Of a stretch of DNA of 40,875 bases, positions 1 through 10,452 are shown one piece after another (position 1 is the first letter of the stretch; the number at the start of each line of letters is the position of its first letter). Made by a program: the position numbers and the translations under genes. The notes beneath the pieces are model-generated. The model was given only the letters and a program-made list of their open reading frames with translations, made no database searches and had not been told where the DNA came from. This stretch comes from Hypsibius dujardini (taxonomy: Eukaryota > Tardigrada > Eutardigrada > Parachela > Hypsibiidae): NCBI GenBank assembly GCA_001579985.1, contig LRSR01000512.1, positions 1-40,875 on the forward strand, written 5' to 3'.

Positions 1-26
1 GTATATATGTATATATATATATATAT

Positions 27-783
27 GGCGTGCATTTTATGTAAACCAGCCAGTTACACTTTTTTTCACGTGTCCAGGAATCGAGTGTAACCGACGTTCG
101 GTGACAAATCGTCGAAAACAAGTTATCCATCTGATAGTTAGGAGAAAGCATTCCTCTCCCTTTTAGTGTTTAAAATAATAATAAATGTCAAACGGTTTCC
201 TCGGAAACCGAGTGGGGGCAGATGGCACTTTTTTCCAGCTAACTTGCACAGTGTAATTGAGGAGTGCACAACGCTCTGCAACTGGAAACTGGTCAAAATT
301 AATTTAATTTACAGGTACCATAACGATTGAGTGAAAATCGACGTTTTTGTTCACGACAGTCTTTTTCGTTGTAATAAAAAACTTTTGATTTTTGGATCAG
401 TGGGAGCAAAATGATCGATACCAAGCAAACGCTATGGGTTGAATCGATGGGGTGGCGGAGGGCGCCACAAGTGCAAATTGTAAACAACACTCATTCAATT
501 TACACTTGTGGCGCCCTTCGCCACCCCACCGATTCAACCCATGTAGCGATTCAACCCATCGCGTTTGCCTGGTATCTAAAGGCTTAAATTTTTGAACGCT
601 GTTTTCTCGAAAAGTCGTTTTTGGTCAAGTGCTTGGTTACCATCCCGTTACGCTGTTACTTCCAGTCCGAATTGTGTAACCAAGCACTCAAAAATGTTGG
701 CCATTCGTCCTTTTACCAGAAAATAATGCAAAATCACTTTTGTCAAAAAAGTGTAAATGACTGGTTTCTATAAAATTCACGCC
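27..783. mobile_element. TIR element (non-autonomous) in intron 1 of kinase gene A
   Basis: The ends are inverted repeats of about 40 bases: the left end begins GGCGTGCATTTTATG at 27 and the right end, read on the other strand, begins GGCGTGAATTTTATA at 783. Both are embedded in TA-rich DNA, which fits a TA-type target. There is no transposase ORF. Inside are nested inverted repeats: a long hairpin at about 412-578 and a second one around 630-690 (CAAGTGCTTGGTTAC against GTAACCAAGCACT). The same intron in genes B to F is under 100 bases and lacks it, so it is an insertion specific to gene A. It separates the visible exon 2 of gene A from an exon 1 that should lie left of the window. Exact borders are uncertain by about 20 bases because of the flanking TA repeats. 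Confidence 0.65.
412..578. repeat. Long near-perfect hairpin inside the left-edge element
   Basis: The arm at about 412-485 (ATACCAAGCAAACGC, then GGGTTGAATCGATGGGGTGG and GGCGCCACAAGTGCAA) pairs with the arm at about 497-578 (TTACACTTGTGGCGCCC, then CCACCCCACCGATTCAACCC and GCGTTTGCCTGGTAT). The right arm has a short duplication of GATTCAACCCAT. An RNA or single strand would fold into a stem of about 70 base pairs. Confidence 0.7.
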
Positions 784-855
784 ATATATAGATATATATA
801 CTGTATGTATAATTTCCCGACATTTACTAGCTAAAAAGATGCCCGTTCACCATAG

Positions 856-3226
856 GTCCTGCTAAATGGCTTCCCCTGGCGTACTTTGTTTTAATGAACA
901 AGCTTGAAACCGATGAAATTTTGGTACATGCTTCCCTGTTGCTTGAAGTCTTATCCTTCCTTCACAATCACACTCCTCCAATTGTTCTCGGTGGACTTCA
1001 AAGTGATATCGTCATGGTAGCTCCCCACAGTCAAATGTTGAAAATTCTGACTGTGCCCACTTCCTGCATGAACATTCGGGATGTATTATTTCGGTTCGTT
1101 TCCGACCGTCGCTACATGCACCCTGACCTAATAGCCTTCATCTCCAGGAAACGCAAGGTGGTAAACAGTGATACCCACACACACACCGGAAAAGATTTTA
1201 AATTGTTTATATCGGTACGAGTACAATCTACTTGAAAAATTGCTTTCTTTATGGGCTTCAGCTCCTTCCTTGTAGTGTGTGGGGCCCAATAGCACCCTGG
1301 CTATTTCCCTTCCTGTATAGATTAGCAGTGGCCCAAATCGCCCCCCTAATATTTTATCCTTCTCATGTTGCCCGTTCGTCTGTCCGCCCGTTCGTCTGTC
1401 CGTCCGTCCGTCGTCCGTCCGTCCATGGGCCGTTCATCCGCTATCCGTTCAGCCGTTGCCCCTTGTTTGACCATTTGTCCGACAATGGACGGACAACGTG
1501 CGGGTGGATAACGGACGGACGGATGAACGGACAACGGACGGGCGGGCAGACAAGGGACAGGAGACAATGGACGGATGGACAACGGACGGACAACATGGGA
1601 AGAATAGATTGACAAGGGCGTAGTTTGGGCTCATGGTGACGTATACAGGGAGGGGTGAAATAGCCAGGCTTCTATTGGGTCCTAGGGAGGAGTAAAATAG
1701 CCGGTGCTATTGGGTCCCAAAAAATGGGGGCGGGGGTAAAATAGCCATTCCATTCTTGGTTTTATGTCATTTGAATCGAAGAGTAAGATCTAACTTGTCT
1801 TCTCTGCGCAGGATTATTGTCATGCGGACAATTGGAGCTTAGGCTGCATCGTCCTAGATATTGTCACTCAAGGCAACCTAAGACATGTTGACAAGAAAGG
1901 GATACTGCTGGACAAATTTCTCGCCTCAGACAACTTTCTGAGAGCAGTGATCAACGGAGGAAGTCCTTATATACCTGGCGGAACACATCCCGTGATAAGA
2001 CAGCTCTGTGAACGGTGCTTCGAGCGCGACGTCGAAGATCGACTAAGCTCGCGCGAGCTCCTGAAGATTCTTCGGAAAGAAATTAAGAATCGAGCCAAAG
2101 GGCAGGCGGCTGAACCTCCAATACCATATTTTCTGTACAAAAGTGCAATTGACGAGCCAGACTCGGAGGATTACCATAAGGCCTACCTGAGTTGGGTAAG
2201 TTTGATTGGATGCGGCGGCTTTGCCGATGTTTATTCAATTGAAATCACCAACAATAATGACCCATCTGCTACCACGTTCACATACGGTAAAGACTCCCTG
2301 GCGTTAAAGGTACTAAAGAACAGCAGGTTGAACAATCACACAAGGATTGTTTTACGGTCACTCAATCATTCCAATATTGTGAAGTACGTAGCCTTTGGCC
2401 AGCTGCCGATAGCACCGAATGCTTTATTGCCATCATCGAACCCGCAAACTGCAATCCTCATGGAGTACTACGCAGGTTTGTGAATTTTCGTACCGCTTCC
2501 TTCAGACCATCTTTTTCGAATAGCTAGCGTAACATTGATTTTCAAATGATACACACAGGTGGAAACCTTAACACTTATTCTTCTAACGGGCACCACACAG
2601 AAAACGAACTGATGCAAATTTTGCAACAAGTCGCAGACGGACTGCAATATCTTCACGGCTATCTTTTCCATGGCGATCTAAAGGGTGAGAATATTTTTTT
2701 AACGGCCGACCAAAAGCACTGCAGGATTGGAGATCTGGAAAATCACCATTTGCTGGTGCATGAAAAAACCATCACCGGTGGATTCCGTGCAAATCAAGGT
2801 ACTCTAAGGCATATGTCGCCGGAGATATTGCATTATACTTCTGGAGACGTTTCTTCAACTGAAACTGGCATCGGAAGGGCCAGCGATATTTGGAGTTTCG
2901 GCTGTACGGTTTTGGAGTTGTTTGACAAAGGCAAGGTGGAGTACAGAACAGTGGACGGCACCGTCATTACCTTGGAATGTCCTGCTCCTGCACAACAGCA
3001 CACTGCAGTTGTTGTTCATCAAGCGAAGCCGGACAAGCAGTTTGCGAGATTCATAGCAGATGGAGCCTATCCAGACTTGTCCACACCAGGTGCTCAACGG
3101 ATGAGCAATTCTGTCAGATGTGTAGTTGAGGGGTGCTTTTCAAGAACTGCTACTGCCAGGCCAAACTCTGCTGAACTTTATGAATCCATCACGGCGGTAC
3201 TCAAAGAAGAAAAAAATAGTCAGTAA
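856..3226 (+). CDS. Kinase gene A: pseudokinase-kinase protein, 5' exon outside the window
   Basis: Visible exons are 856-1214, 1812-2475 and 2559-3226, joined at ..CATAG|GTCC, TCG|GTACGA, GCGCAG|GATT, GCAG|GTTTGT and ACACAG|GTGG. Frame is kept throughout and ends at TAA. The first exon, seen in the other copies, must lie beyond position 1. The encoded part starts at the hinge of a degenerate kinase domain (catalytic loop IVLGGLQSD in place of an HRD loop), continues through its C-lobe (DNWSLGC) and a linker, then a second kinase domain. That domain has a glycine loop IGCGGFADVY, beta-3 lysine LALKVL, catalytic loop HGDLKGEN, DLE in place of DFG, SPE in place of APE, and DIWSFGC. The C-terminal third (VVVHQAKPDKQF, EEKNSQ end) matches gene E rather than B, C, D or F. 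Substrates are unknown. Exon calls are by eye and by frame conservation across six copies. Confidence 0.82.
1281..1720. repeat. Foldback palindrome in intron 2 of gene A
   Basis: The outer arms are GGGCCCAATAGCACC on the left and GGTGCTATTGGGTCCC on the right, followed inwards by CTGGCTATTT.. against AAATAGCCAGG. The inner arms are CCGT/CGTCCGTC-rich (about 1366-1435) against ACGG/GGACGGAC-rich (about 1480-1590). There is no ORF of coding character; the ORFs across it are low-complexity Arg/Pro/Ser translations of the repeat. The same structure sits at the same intron position in all six kinase genes. Confidence 0.75.
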
Positions 3227-3396
3227 CGGTATCGGGACCGTCACAAACATCTTCGTATAAACCGCTAGGATTAACGGTTGAGGCGCTATTCCACCAACTA
3301 AACCCTCAGATCCGTAGCTTTCTATGTCGGAGCATTCTTTGTTGGGATTACCAGGAGGCTGAACACATGTTTGCTTCCTACAAGCTTCCGTTGGTA

Positions 3397-4066
3397 CAGC
3401 TACTTGCATGTTACTTGCAAACTTTTGATTTGACGTATCATGAGCCGCAAGACTACATATGCATCCATATCCACAGACTGAATCAATCGAAGAAAACCAA
3501 TTTCCAGCCTCTGCTGGAGTTTTTATCCTTTTTGAGCTTTTTGTGGTGTTCTCCAACAATTCAACAGAAAAAATCTTGACGAAAACGATGACGTTTAAAC
3601 GGGTAGGATAGAAGACTCTTCGACTAAGATGACTTCGAAGACTAGATGTTGAGTTTGTGGCAAAGTTGTCGAACGCGCGCCTTGCCAATAAATATTTTCC
3701 GCATACAAAAAAAGAACCTTCTCTCTACGAAGAGTTTATCAAATCGTACTGAGACTCCTGTCCGGATTTGCTCAAGAAAGTCCAGCATGAAAACGTTTTA
3801 GCAAATGGAGGGGGGTCGGCTCGAGCTGACGTCAATGCCTGAGAAACAAGGGGGTCTAGGAATTTCTGACAAGCTCTGACAGAAGGGAGGGGGGAGTAAG
3901 GTCGCCTAATATCAGGCGCTGACGTCATTGCTGAACGCTCCCTACTGCCTATATTGAGTAGATTGATCGATAAGTCGGTTCGAAGTTTTCACCAGTCAAA
4001 CAACGTGTAGCCTTGTTTGTCAAACCACACCAAATCAAAAGTTTGCAAGTGACCTGCAAACAGCTG
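3397..4066. mobile_element. TIR element downstream of gene A
   Basis: The ends form imperfect 36-base terminal inverted repeats (4 mismatches by eye) beginning CAGCTACTTGCATG on the left and, read from the right end inwards, CAGCTGTTTGCAGG. Both run into ACTTGCAAACTTTTGATTTG. The homologous 3' flank of gene B (about 8305-8330) lacks the insert and reads GGTGGTAGGTTGGCT there. A shorter relative with the same ends sits after gene E at 30067-30429. No transposase is encoded. Confidence 0.65.
3827..3927. promoter_or_regulatory. Two CRE-like TGACGTCA palindromes
   Basis: Two perfect copies of the eight-base CREB/ATF consensus lie at 3827-3834 and 3920-3927, inside the TIR element after gene A. 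One more is at 25944-25951. No gene start is close by, so a regulatory role is speculative. Confidence 0.25.
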
Positions 4067-4201
4067 TTGATTGGCTCATTCGTAATGGATGCTTCCCCTG
4101 TGGTGACACTGGTTATGCCTTGTGTGTGTAGAGCAGACATTCATCCTTCTCCCAAATACTATACAGCCGTTTCTCTGCTGAGCTCACGTTTCATACGAAT
4201 G

Positions 4202-4644
4202 CTACCTAGTAATGGTAGATTGATTGACATACTGTCCTGTTCCACGGAAGGCCTGATAGTGTCCTGTAGGGTACCTGAAAACGGGAACAAAGAGAGATGA
4301 CGTGCCCGTTTCAAACACAATTGTGTGCCGATCATCTTTTCGCGGGAACAAAAAGGACATACCCCCAAGGACCGTTCTATTTTGAGCCGAGATATGGCGT
4401 GTCGGGCGGCGGCTGAGCAAACCGATACGGCGACCCCACCAAATATCCGGGAAAGGTGGTCATTGGACGCATTGTTATAGTTGAAACAGGCGGCCGCCTT
4501 CCAAGAGCCACGGGAATGGGCGTGTTCGTCGGCGGGACTGACGAGTTGAACAGATCGTCGTGTGCGGATGCGGAGACCAGTCCGTGACCGGTGAACGCAC
4601 AGCCAGGAAGTGAGGTTCATCCAGAACCACAGAAATGTTCGCAT
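4202..4644 (-). pseudogene. P-family remnant between kinase genes A and B
   Basis: Read on the minus strand, the region from about 4560 to 4363 encodes a P-family exon 2 (PVALGRRPPV, then FPGYLVGSPYRFAQPPPDTP). A TAG replaces the conserved Trp of SKWNGPWG. An exon 3 (4274-4202) starts after TTTTCAG and reads YPTGHYQAFRGTGQYVN before running into a foreign end, STITR and a stop. The 5' half of exon 2 and the signal-peptide exon are not recognisable. A 161-codon ORF in another frame crosses exon 2, the intron and exon 3; it is discussed as a finding and is not called as a gene. Confidence 0.65.
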
Positions 4645-4675
4645 GTATGGGAGTCGTAGTCGGTAGAATGAAGTT

Positions 4676-5323
4676 ACTAGAAGCCTTCAGCCAAACTTAA
4701 AAATAAATCGATATTTAATTTGAAATATTGTTGCGAGTGGAAAACAAGTCCGAAAAAATAAAAACCCAAAACAGCGTTCCAGCAATAATCACAATTCGAA
4801 CCGTATTGGTGGCGCCACTGCTCTCTTTTTGAATACAATTTTTTTCCAGTGTTTGTCTTCGTCAGAAAATTGGCAATCTATTGTTCATAGTTTACAAACG
4901 ACTTCTAGTAAATCAAAAAAATAACTTTGCTTTCTGAAAAATATTGGTCGAGACAAAAAAGACGGGCGGTAAATCCCAAGAACCGTAAGATGGGTGGCTT
5001 CGTGGTGCGATTTTTGGAAGAGGTTGGCGGCCACAAAGGCAGTTTGAGCACTGAAGGCATGCGACGGTTGCTTGTGAAAAACGTTTGTCTTATCCCTGAT
5101 AATTGGCGCAAAGATCAATAATGTATTCCGTACAACTCTTTCATACATAATCGGTAGAGCGTTCCATTACCGATAAGTGTGAGCCAAACATAACTCACGA
5201 ATCCGATTAGGTTTATAGTTTCAGCGTTGCTTACTAAATATTTGAATCTGGAACAAAAACGGACTTTTCGGATTGAGTTTTCGTGCAATCACAGCAACAC
5301 TTAACAGTGACAATCGGCCTAAT
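4676..5323. other. Repeated non-coding upstream block of kinase gene B
   Basis: The region holds two blocks that recur upstream of other kinase genes. The first (about 4676-4930: AACTTAAAAATAAATCGAT, then AATTCGAACCGTATTGGTGG) recurs near 13320, 25240 and 31510. The second (about 4970-5160: GGGTGGCTTCGTGGTGCGAT, then GGCGGCCACAAAGGCAGTTT) recurs near 14030, 21150, 26760 and 32290. The last 100 bases before the ATG are strongly conserved in all copies (GTTTTCGTNCAATCACAGC) and probably form the 5' UTR or proximal promoter. No convincing coding sequence was seen. Confidence 0.5.
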
Positions 5324-8121
5324 ATGGCTGAATTATTCAAAATACATCCCCAGCCACCTGGTCGGATTTACAATGCGACTCATATCATGTTGGAGGACCA
5401 GCAGGGCACGCACTCTCAACCAATTCCTTTAATGTCGATGGATGACAATGACTTCTATATCTCCTTCAGGCTCAATTCCTTATATTACAAGTATAGACCC
5501 AAATTTTGGAGAGTTATAGACCCGAACGGCTGGGCTGAGCGTGGCATATTTGTCACTTACATGATTGATTGCGAAGAATCCCTGGAGGTTGTGAAAGCCA
5601 AGATGAATGGCTTGATGAAGATTCAACACACAACTTTGGTCGAATATATTGGTTTCGCTATTCAGGATTCGCATGATAGTTCTTTCAACCGAAGGTTGAT
5701 TGAGATTGGAGTCCTCATGAAGGATTATGAACATGAATTTCAACTCAAATGTCTCTCGTCACCGACAACAGGTTCGTATTATATATAGACAATATATATA
5801 TTCCCTACATTTACTAGCTAAAAAAGTCTCCGTTCACCATAGGTCCAGCTAAATGGCTCTCTCTGATGGACTTTTTTTTATTGAACAAGCTTCAAACCGA
5901 TGAAATTTTGGTACATGCTTCCCTGTTGCTTGAAGCCTTATCCTTCCTTCACAATCACACTCCTCCAATTGTTCTCGGTGGACTTCGAAGTGAAAGCGTC
6001 GTGGTAGCTCCCCACAGTCCGCCCAACAGTCCGATGTTGAAAATTCAGACTATATTCTCTGTCAACATGAGTTTGATGAATCTAATGTTTTGGATGAGTC
6101 ACTATTGCTACATGCACCCTGACCTAATTGACTTCATACGGAACGTGGCGTTCAGCGGAAAAGACCTTGAATTGTATTTATTGGTACGAATACAATCTGC
6201 TTGAAAAATTGCATTCTTTATAGGCTTCAGCTCCTCCCTTGTAGTGTGTGGCCCAATAGGATTGCTGCTATTTTACCCCTTCCTATGACCCAAAAGAAGC
6301 TTGGCTATTTTACTCCTCCCTGTATACATCAACAGGGTCCCAAATCGCGTCCCTGCTATTTTATCCTTCGCATGTTGTCCGTTTCGTCTGTCTGTCCGTC
6401 GTCCGTCCGTGGGTCATTCATCCGCTATCCGTTCAGCCGTTGCCCGTTGTTCGAGCATTTGTCCGACAATGGATGGATGAACAACGAACGAACAATATGG
6501 CAAGGATAGATTAACAGTGGCGCAAATTGGGCGCCTGGTAATGTATACAGAGAGGGGTAAGACAATCAGGCTTTTATTGGATCCTAGACGGAGAAAAATA
6601 GACGGGGTGCTATTGGGTCCAAAAAGGAGGGGGGAAAAACCACTCCGTTTTTGGCTTTATGCCATTTGAATCAAAAAGTAAGATCTCGCTTGTCTTCTCC
6701 GCATAGGATCATTGCCATGCAGACATTTGGAGCTTAGGCTGCATCGTCCTAGATATTGTCACTCAAGGCAACCTAAGACATGTTGATAAGAATGGGATAC
6801 TGCTGGACAAATTTCTCGCCCCAGACAACTTTCGGAGAGCAATGATTAACGGAGGAAGTCCGTATATACCTGGCGGGACGCATCCCGTGATAAGACAGTT
6901 CTGTGAACGATGCTTCGAGCGGGACGTCGAATACCGACTGAGCTCTCAAGAGCTCCTGAAGTTTCTTCGGACAGAAATAAGGAATCGAGTCAAAGGGCAG
7001 GCGGCTGAACCTCCAACACCATATTTCGAGTACAAAAGTGCAGTTGAAGACGTGAGCGAGGGCGAAGACGAGCCAAGCCCTGGGGATTATAACCATAAGG
7101 CCTACCTGAGTTGGGCAAGTTTGATTGGATGCGGCGGCTTTGGCGACGTATATTCAATTGAAATCACCAACAATAATGACCCATCTGCTACCACGTTCAC
7201 GTACGGTAAAGACCTCTTGGCGTTAAAGGTACTAAAGAACAGCAGGTTGGACAATCACACAAGGATTGTTTTACGATCACTCGATCATTCCAATATTGTC
7301 AAGTACGTAGCATTTGGCGAGTTGCCGATAGCACCGAATGCTTTATTGCCATCATCGAACCCGCAAACTGCGATCCTCATGGAGTACTACGCAGGTTTGT
7401 GAATTTTCGTACCGCCTCCTTCAGACCATCTTTTTCGAATAGCTAGCGTAACATTGATTTTCAAATGATACACACAGGTGGAAACCTTAACACTTATTCT
7501 TCTAACGGGCACCACACAGAAAACGAACTGATGCAAATTTTGCAACAAGTCGCAGACGGACTGCGATATCTTCACGGCTATCTTTTCCATGGCGATCTAA
7601 AGGGTGAGAATATTTTTTTAACGGCCGACCAAAAGCACTGCAGGATTGGAGATCTGGAAAACCACCATTTGCTGGTGCACGAAAAAACTATCACCGGTGG
7701 ATTCCGTGCAAATCAAGGCACTCTAAGACATATGTCGCCGGAGATGTTGCATTATACTTTCGGAGACGATTCCCAATCTGCAACTGGCATCGGAAGGGCC
7801 AGCGATATTTGGAGTTTCGGCTGTACGGTTTTGGAATTGTTTGACAAAGGCAAGGTGGAGTACAGAACAGTGGACGGCACCGTCATTCCCTTGGAATGTC
7901 CTGCTCCTGCACAACAGCACAGTACAGACGTTGTTCATCCAGACAAGCAATTCGCGAAATTCGTAGCGGATGGAGCCTATCCAGACTTGTCCACGCCAGG
8001 TGCTCAACGGATGAGCGTTGCTTTCAGATGTATCGTTGAGAGGTGCTTTTCAAGAACCGCAACTGCCAGGCCAAGCTCTGCGGACCTTTATGAATTCATC
8101 ACGGCGGAATTCACGGATTAA
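5324..8121 (+). CDS. Kinase gene B: pseudokinase-kinase protein, intact
   Basis: Exons are 5324-5771, 5843-6183, 6707-7394 and 7478-8121, giving about 706 residues. The ATG is chosen because MAELFKIHPQPPG is shared with copies D and F and sits in an AATATGG context. Residues from about 60 to 370 form a pseudokinase with no glycine loop or beta-3 Lys; its alpha-C segment is followed by MKIQHTTLVEYIGF and the HRD position reads LGGLRSE. A linker with SEGEDEPSPGD follows. The second kinase has the most canonical glycine loop of the array (IGCGGFGDVY), LALKVL, HSNIVKYVAFG, MEYYAGGNL at the hinge, HGDLKGEN, GDLEN, MSPE and DIWSFGC. The alpha-C Glu is not evident. The C-terminus ends early (AEFTD) because GGATTAA replaces the GGATAAAAC of neighbours. 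Family context is Ser/Thr STE/MAP3K-like; the pathway is unknown. Confidence 0.87.
6250..6620. repeat. Foldback palindrome in intron 2 of gene B
   Basis: The left arm starts GGCCCAATAGGATTGC and the right arm ends GGTGCTATTGGGTCC. The inner CCGT-rich (about 6380-6425) and ACGA/ACGG-rich (about 6470-6500) arms are shorter than in A and F. It is the same element at the same intron position as in the other kinase genes. Confidence 0.7.
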
Positions 8122-9081
8122 AGAAATAGTCAGTAACGTTATCATGACCGTCACAGACACCTTCGCATATACCGTTTGGGGACAGTTGCGCTATTCCACT
8201 CAATTGTACCCTCAAAGTCTGCAACTTTCTATGTCGGATCATTTTTGTTGGGATTGCCTGGAGGCTGAACACACGTTAGCTCCCACCCTTCAAGCTTGCG
8301 GTGGTAGGTTGGCTGATTTGTAACAGGATGCTTCCTAGGTGGTGCCATGCCTTGTGTGTGTAGAGCAGACGTTCATCGTTCTCCCAATTACTATGCAGCC
8401 GTTTCTCTGCTGGGCGCACGTTTCACACGAATGGTTTGTTGGTTCGCAATTTGTTTTGGTGCTGCCAGAATTAATTGGAGTGGTTATTTTGTGTATTTCA
8501 TGTATTAGGTAATTAATAGTCATCATACTCATTTGTTGTTCATTTATATACATATGACTGTGTTGGTTTTTGTTCGTTCGCTGCCAGACCGCTCGATTTG
8601 AAGTGGAACAGTGCTTTTTAGCTTTGTTCGTTTTCAACGGCTTTAGTTCAGTCTGCCCTTTTTTAAAACAGTCAACGCGTTTTCGGCTTTTACACCGACA
8701 TTTTCGTTGAGCTCCTTGTTTGGTTTTGTTTGGACGTTGTTTTTCGTGGTCTCCCCTTATTCAGTTGTACATTGGGATTGTCCGGGGGAGCTTCCTGTAA
8801 TAAAAACTGCAGTGGGCTGGTTTTGTTTTTGTATTTCGAACGTTTTCTCCTCTGTATGAGGCTAGAAGGGAGGCATTTGTGTGTACAAGAGAAGAACGTT
8901 TGCAGTACAGTTCTAATTCTAGTTCAAACACTTTAATCTTTGTCAATTATCTTTGTGGGTATCTAGCATTGGCTTATAGAAGTAGCAAACACTAATTTGT
9001 TACATTAAGTTACAGTTTCGTAGTTTTTCTGAATGTTTTGCCGAAAACCGACGAGCCAGGCAATCATTTACCAAAAATGCC
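8122..9081. other. Spacer after gene B; repeated non-coding DNA
   Basis: The first 230 bases are the 3' flank common to all copies (CTGCAACTTTCTATGTCGGA, then GGAGGCTGAACAC). From about 8450 to 9050 lies a T/G-rich block (GGTATTTTGTGTATTTC-like sequence, AACAGTCAACGCGTTTTCGG, TGGGTATCTAGCATTG). It recurs near 17.5, 24.6, 30.7 and 36.1 kb. Short ORFs here do not keep frame between copies, so I call none. Confidence 0.5.
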
Positions 9082-9754
9082 CTATCTGAAGCGTGTCATA
9101 AACGAACCAAAATACGACAACGGGTAGTAATGGTGATTGGCATACTGTTCTGTTCCCCGGAAGGCCTGATAGTGTCCTATAGGGTACCTGAAAACGGAAA
9201 CAGAGAGAGATGACGTGCCCGTTTCAAACACATTTGTGTGCCGATCGTCTTTTTGCGGGAACAAAAAGGCCATACCCCCAAGGACCGTTCCATTTCGAGC
9301 CGAGATATGGCGTGTCGGGTGGCGGCTGATCGAACAGATACGGCACCCCACCAGATATCCGGGAAAGGGGGTCATGGGACGCATTGTTGTAGTTGAGACA
9401 GGCGGCGGCCCTCCAAGAGCCACGAGGATGGGCGTGGTCATCGGCAGGACAAAGGAGTTGAACAGATTGTCCTGTGCGGGTGCGGAGGTCAGTCTGAGCC
9501 GGTCTAGGTCAAGGTTGATGCCAGCAGCGAGGTTCGTGTCGACGAAAGGAGTTATGGTCGTCCTGGCGGGGGCGAACGTGCCTAGTTCTTGTCGTTTCGC
9601 TCGTAGCACTTAATTTAAAAGGAACCAAAACTTGTTCAGGCGTCTGCTAATCGTTACAAATAAAAGTGTGGAAGTACTTACGGGAAGCGTTAGATCCAAT
9701 GGTAGCACAGATAATGTATGTCAACAATGAGAGGCTGGACAGATTCTCAGACGT
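9082..9754 (-). pseudogene. P-family copy P2, frameshifted and without start codon
   Basis: Exon 1 (9754-9682) reads NLSSLSLLTYIICATIG, a signal peptide, then SNAS before a perfect GTAAGT donor. The position that is ATG in the 37.2 kb copy is ACG here. Exon 2 (9608-9276) starts after AAG with LLRAKRQELGTFAPARTT, a basic site, and runs to PFPGYLVG. A one-base deletion then throws off the SPYPFAQPPPDTP segment. Exon 3 (9187-9082) starts after TTTTCAG with YPIGHYQAFRGTEQY and stops at TAG after MTRFR. The exon layout equals that of the intact copy at 38549-39804. The product would be a secreted Pro/Tyr-rich protein, but this copy is broken. Confidence 0.7.
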
Positions 9755-9897
9755 AGTGATGAAAAATAATTGCTGTTCCGTACTTGTCGTCTTGTGAACT
9801 TGAAAATAAAAAACGCTTTGTTGTATCACTCTAGCATGAATGTACATATACCCAGGTGTTAATATAAAGTTCCGTAGTCAATTGAAACGTAGTTTCA

Positions 9898-10067
9898 TTA
9901 CCAATGACCTCCAAGACCAAAACCGTCGTCAACGGTGGGCGCGGAAGTAATTTTGAGGGCGTCCAGTTCGAGAGCCATACCACTGGACTCGTCCGTGTCA
10001 ATGAAGGGCGAATCGGTGGTCCATGCCTGAGAAAATGCTCCCAGTCCTTGCTTCTTTTGACGCAGCA
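9898..10067 (-). pseudogene. P-family copy P3, 5' half of exon 2 only
   Basis: Read on the minus strand after an AAAG acceptor at 10068-10070, it gives LLRQKKQGLGAFSQAW and then DSPFIDTDESSG and ALKITSAPTVDDGFG. These are close to the intact copy (LLRRKRQGLGAFSQAR). The frame then leaves the family (GGHW, stop), so the Pro-rich middle and Tyr-rich exon are missing. Upstream (10.2-10.5 kb) is the same GACA-rich intron as in the intact copy. The signal-peptide exon is replaced at about 10727 by unrelated sequence. Confidence 0.65.
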
Positions 10068-10310
10068 CTTTGTATTCGAACGATAAATACATTTGAAATG
10101 ATTACAGTCACGCCGTGATCGTCAGGCAAAGCAACACGTTGGGTTTCATTTAACAGAAATAACCCTTAAAAATAGCAGACCGAGAGACTAGTAAAAGGAG
10201 CAGAAAAACATGTAAGAATGTAGTCAAAATGGACAAAGTGACAAGTCGTTAGACAGGCATAGCGATAGTCGTTCAAGTAGACGGACAAACGGAGAAAGAC
10301 AGAGAGGAAA

Positions 10311-10313
10311 GCT

Positions 10314-10360
<47 letters not shown>

Positions 10361-10452
10361 GGACAGACAGACGGACAGACAGACGGACAGAAAATCTGAC
10401 AGGCAGGAAACCTGGCAGACAAACAGACAGACAAGCACAGATGAACATGCAG
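10311..10452. repeat. GACA tetranucleotide microsatellite
   Basis: It is perfect from about 10314 to 10360 and interrupted by GGAC units after that. It lies in what would be intron 1 of P-family copy P3 (CTGT on the gene strand). Matching tracts are at 19967-20015 and 39439-39460 in the same intron of two other copies. ORFs across it are Ser/Cys/Leu/Val low-complexity and not coding. Confidence 0.85.

Noticed and set aside
1232-1634. ORFs on both strands rich in Arg/Pro/Ser/Val across the intron 2 palindrome (also near 15.5, 22.8, 28.1 and 34.0 kb)
   Set aside because: They are translations of CCGT/ACGG repeats inside an intron, present in several frames at once, with no conserved length.
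2855-3097. Minus-strand ORF of 80 codons inside kinase gene A (and equivalents in all copies)
   Set aside because: It is antisense shadow of the kinase exon; conservation follows the kinase frame.
4790-4830. GGTTCGAATTC-like B-box (minus strand, repeated near 13430, 25370 and 31630) suggesting a tRNA gene or tRNA-derived SINE
   Set aside because: There is no matching A-box, and the flanking bases do not form a T-arm or acceptor stem.
5273-5323. Extension of kinase gene B upstream to a TTG at 5273
   Set aside because: It is not an ATG start. In gene C the homologous leader is altered (AATTCAG) and a different ATG-proximal sequence is used. The ATG at 5324 fits all copies.
8335-8637. 100-codon minus ORF rich in Asn, Thr and His
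   Set aside because: The homologous spacers after C, E and F do not keep the frame; composition reflects T/G-rich DNA.
10311-10452. Possible CRISPR-like or regularly spaced repeat array
   Set aside because: It is a simple tetranucleotide microsatellite without spacers, in eukaryotic intron sequence.
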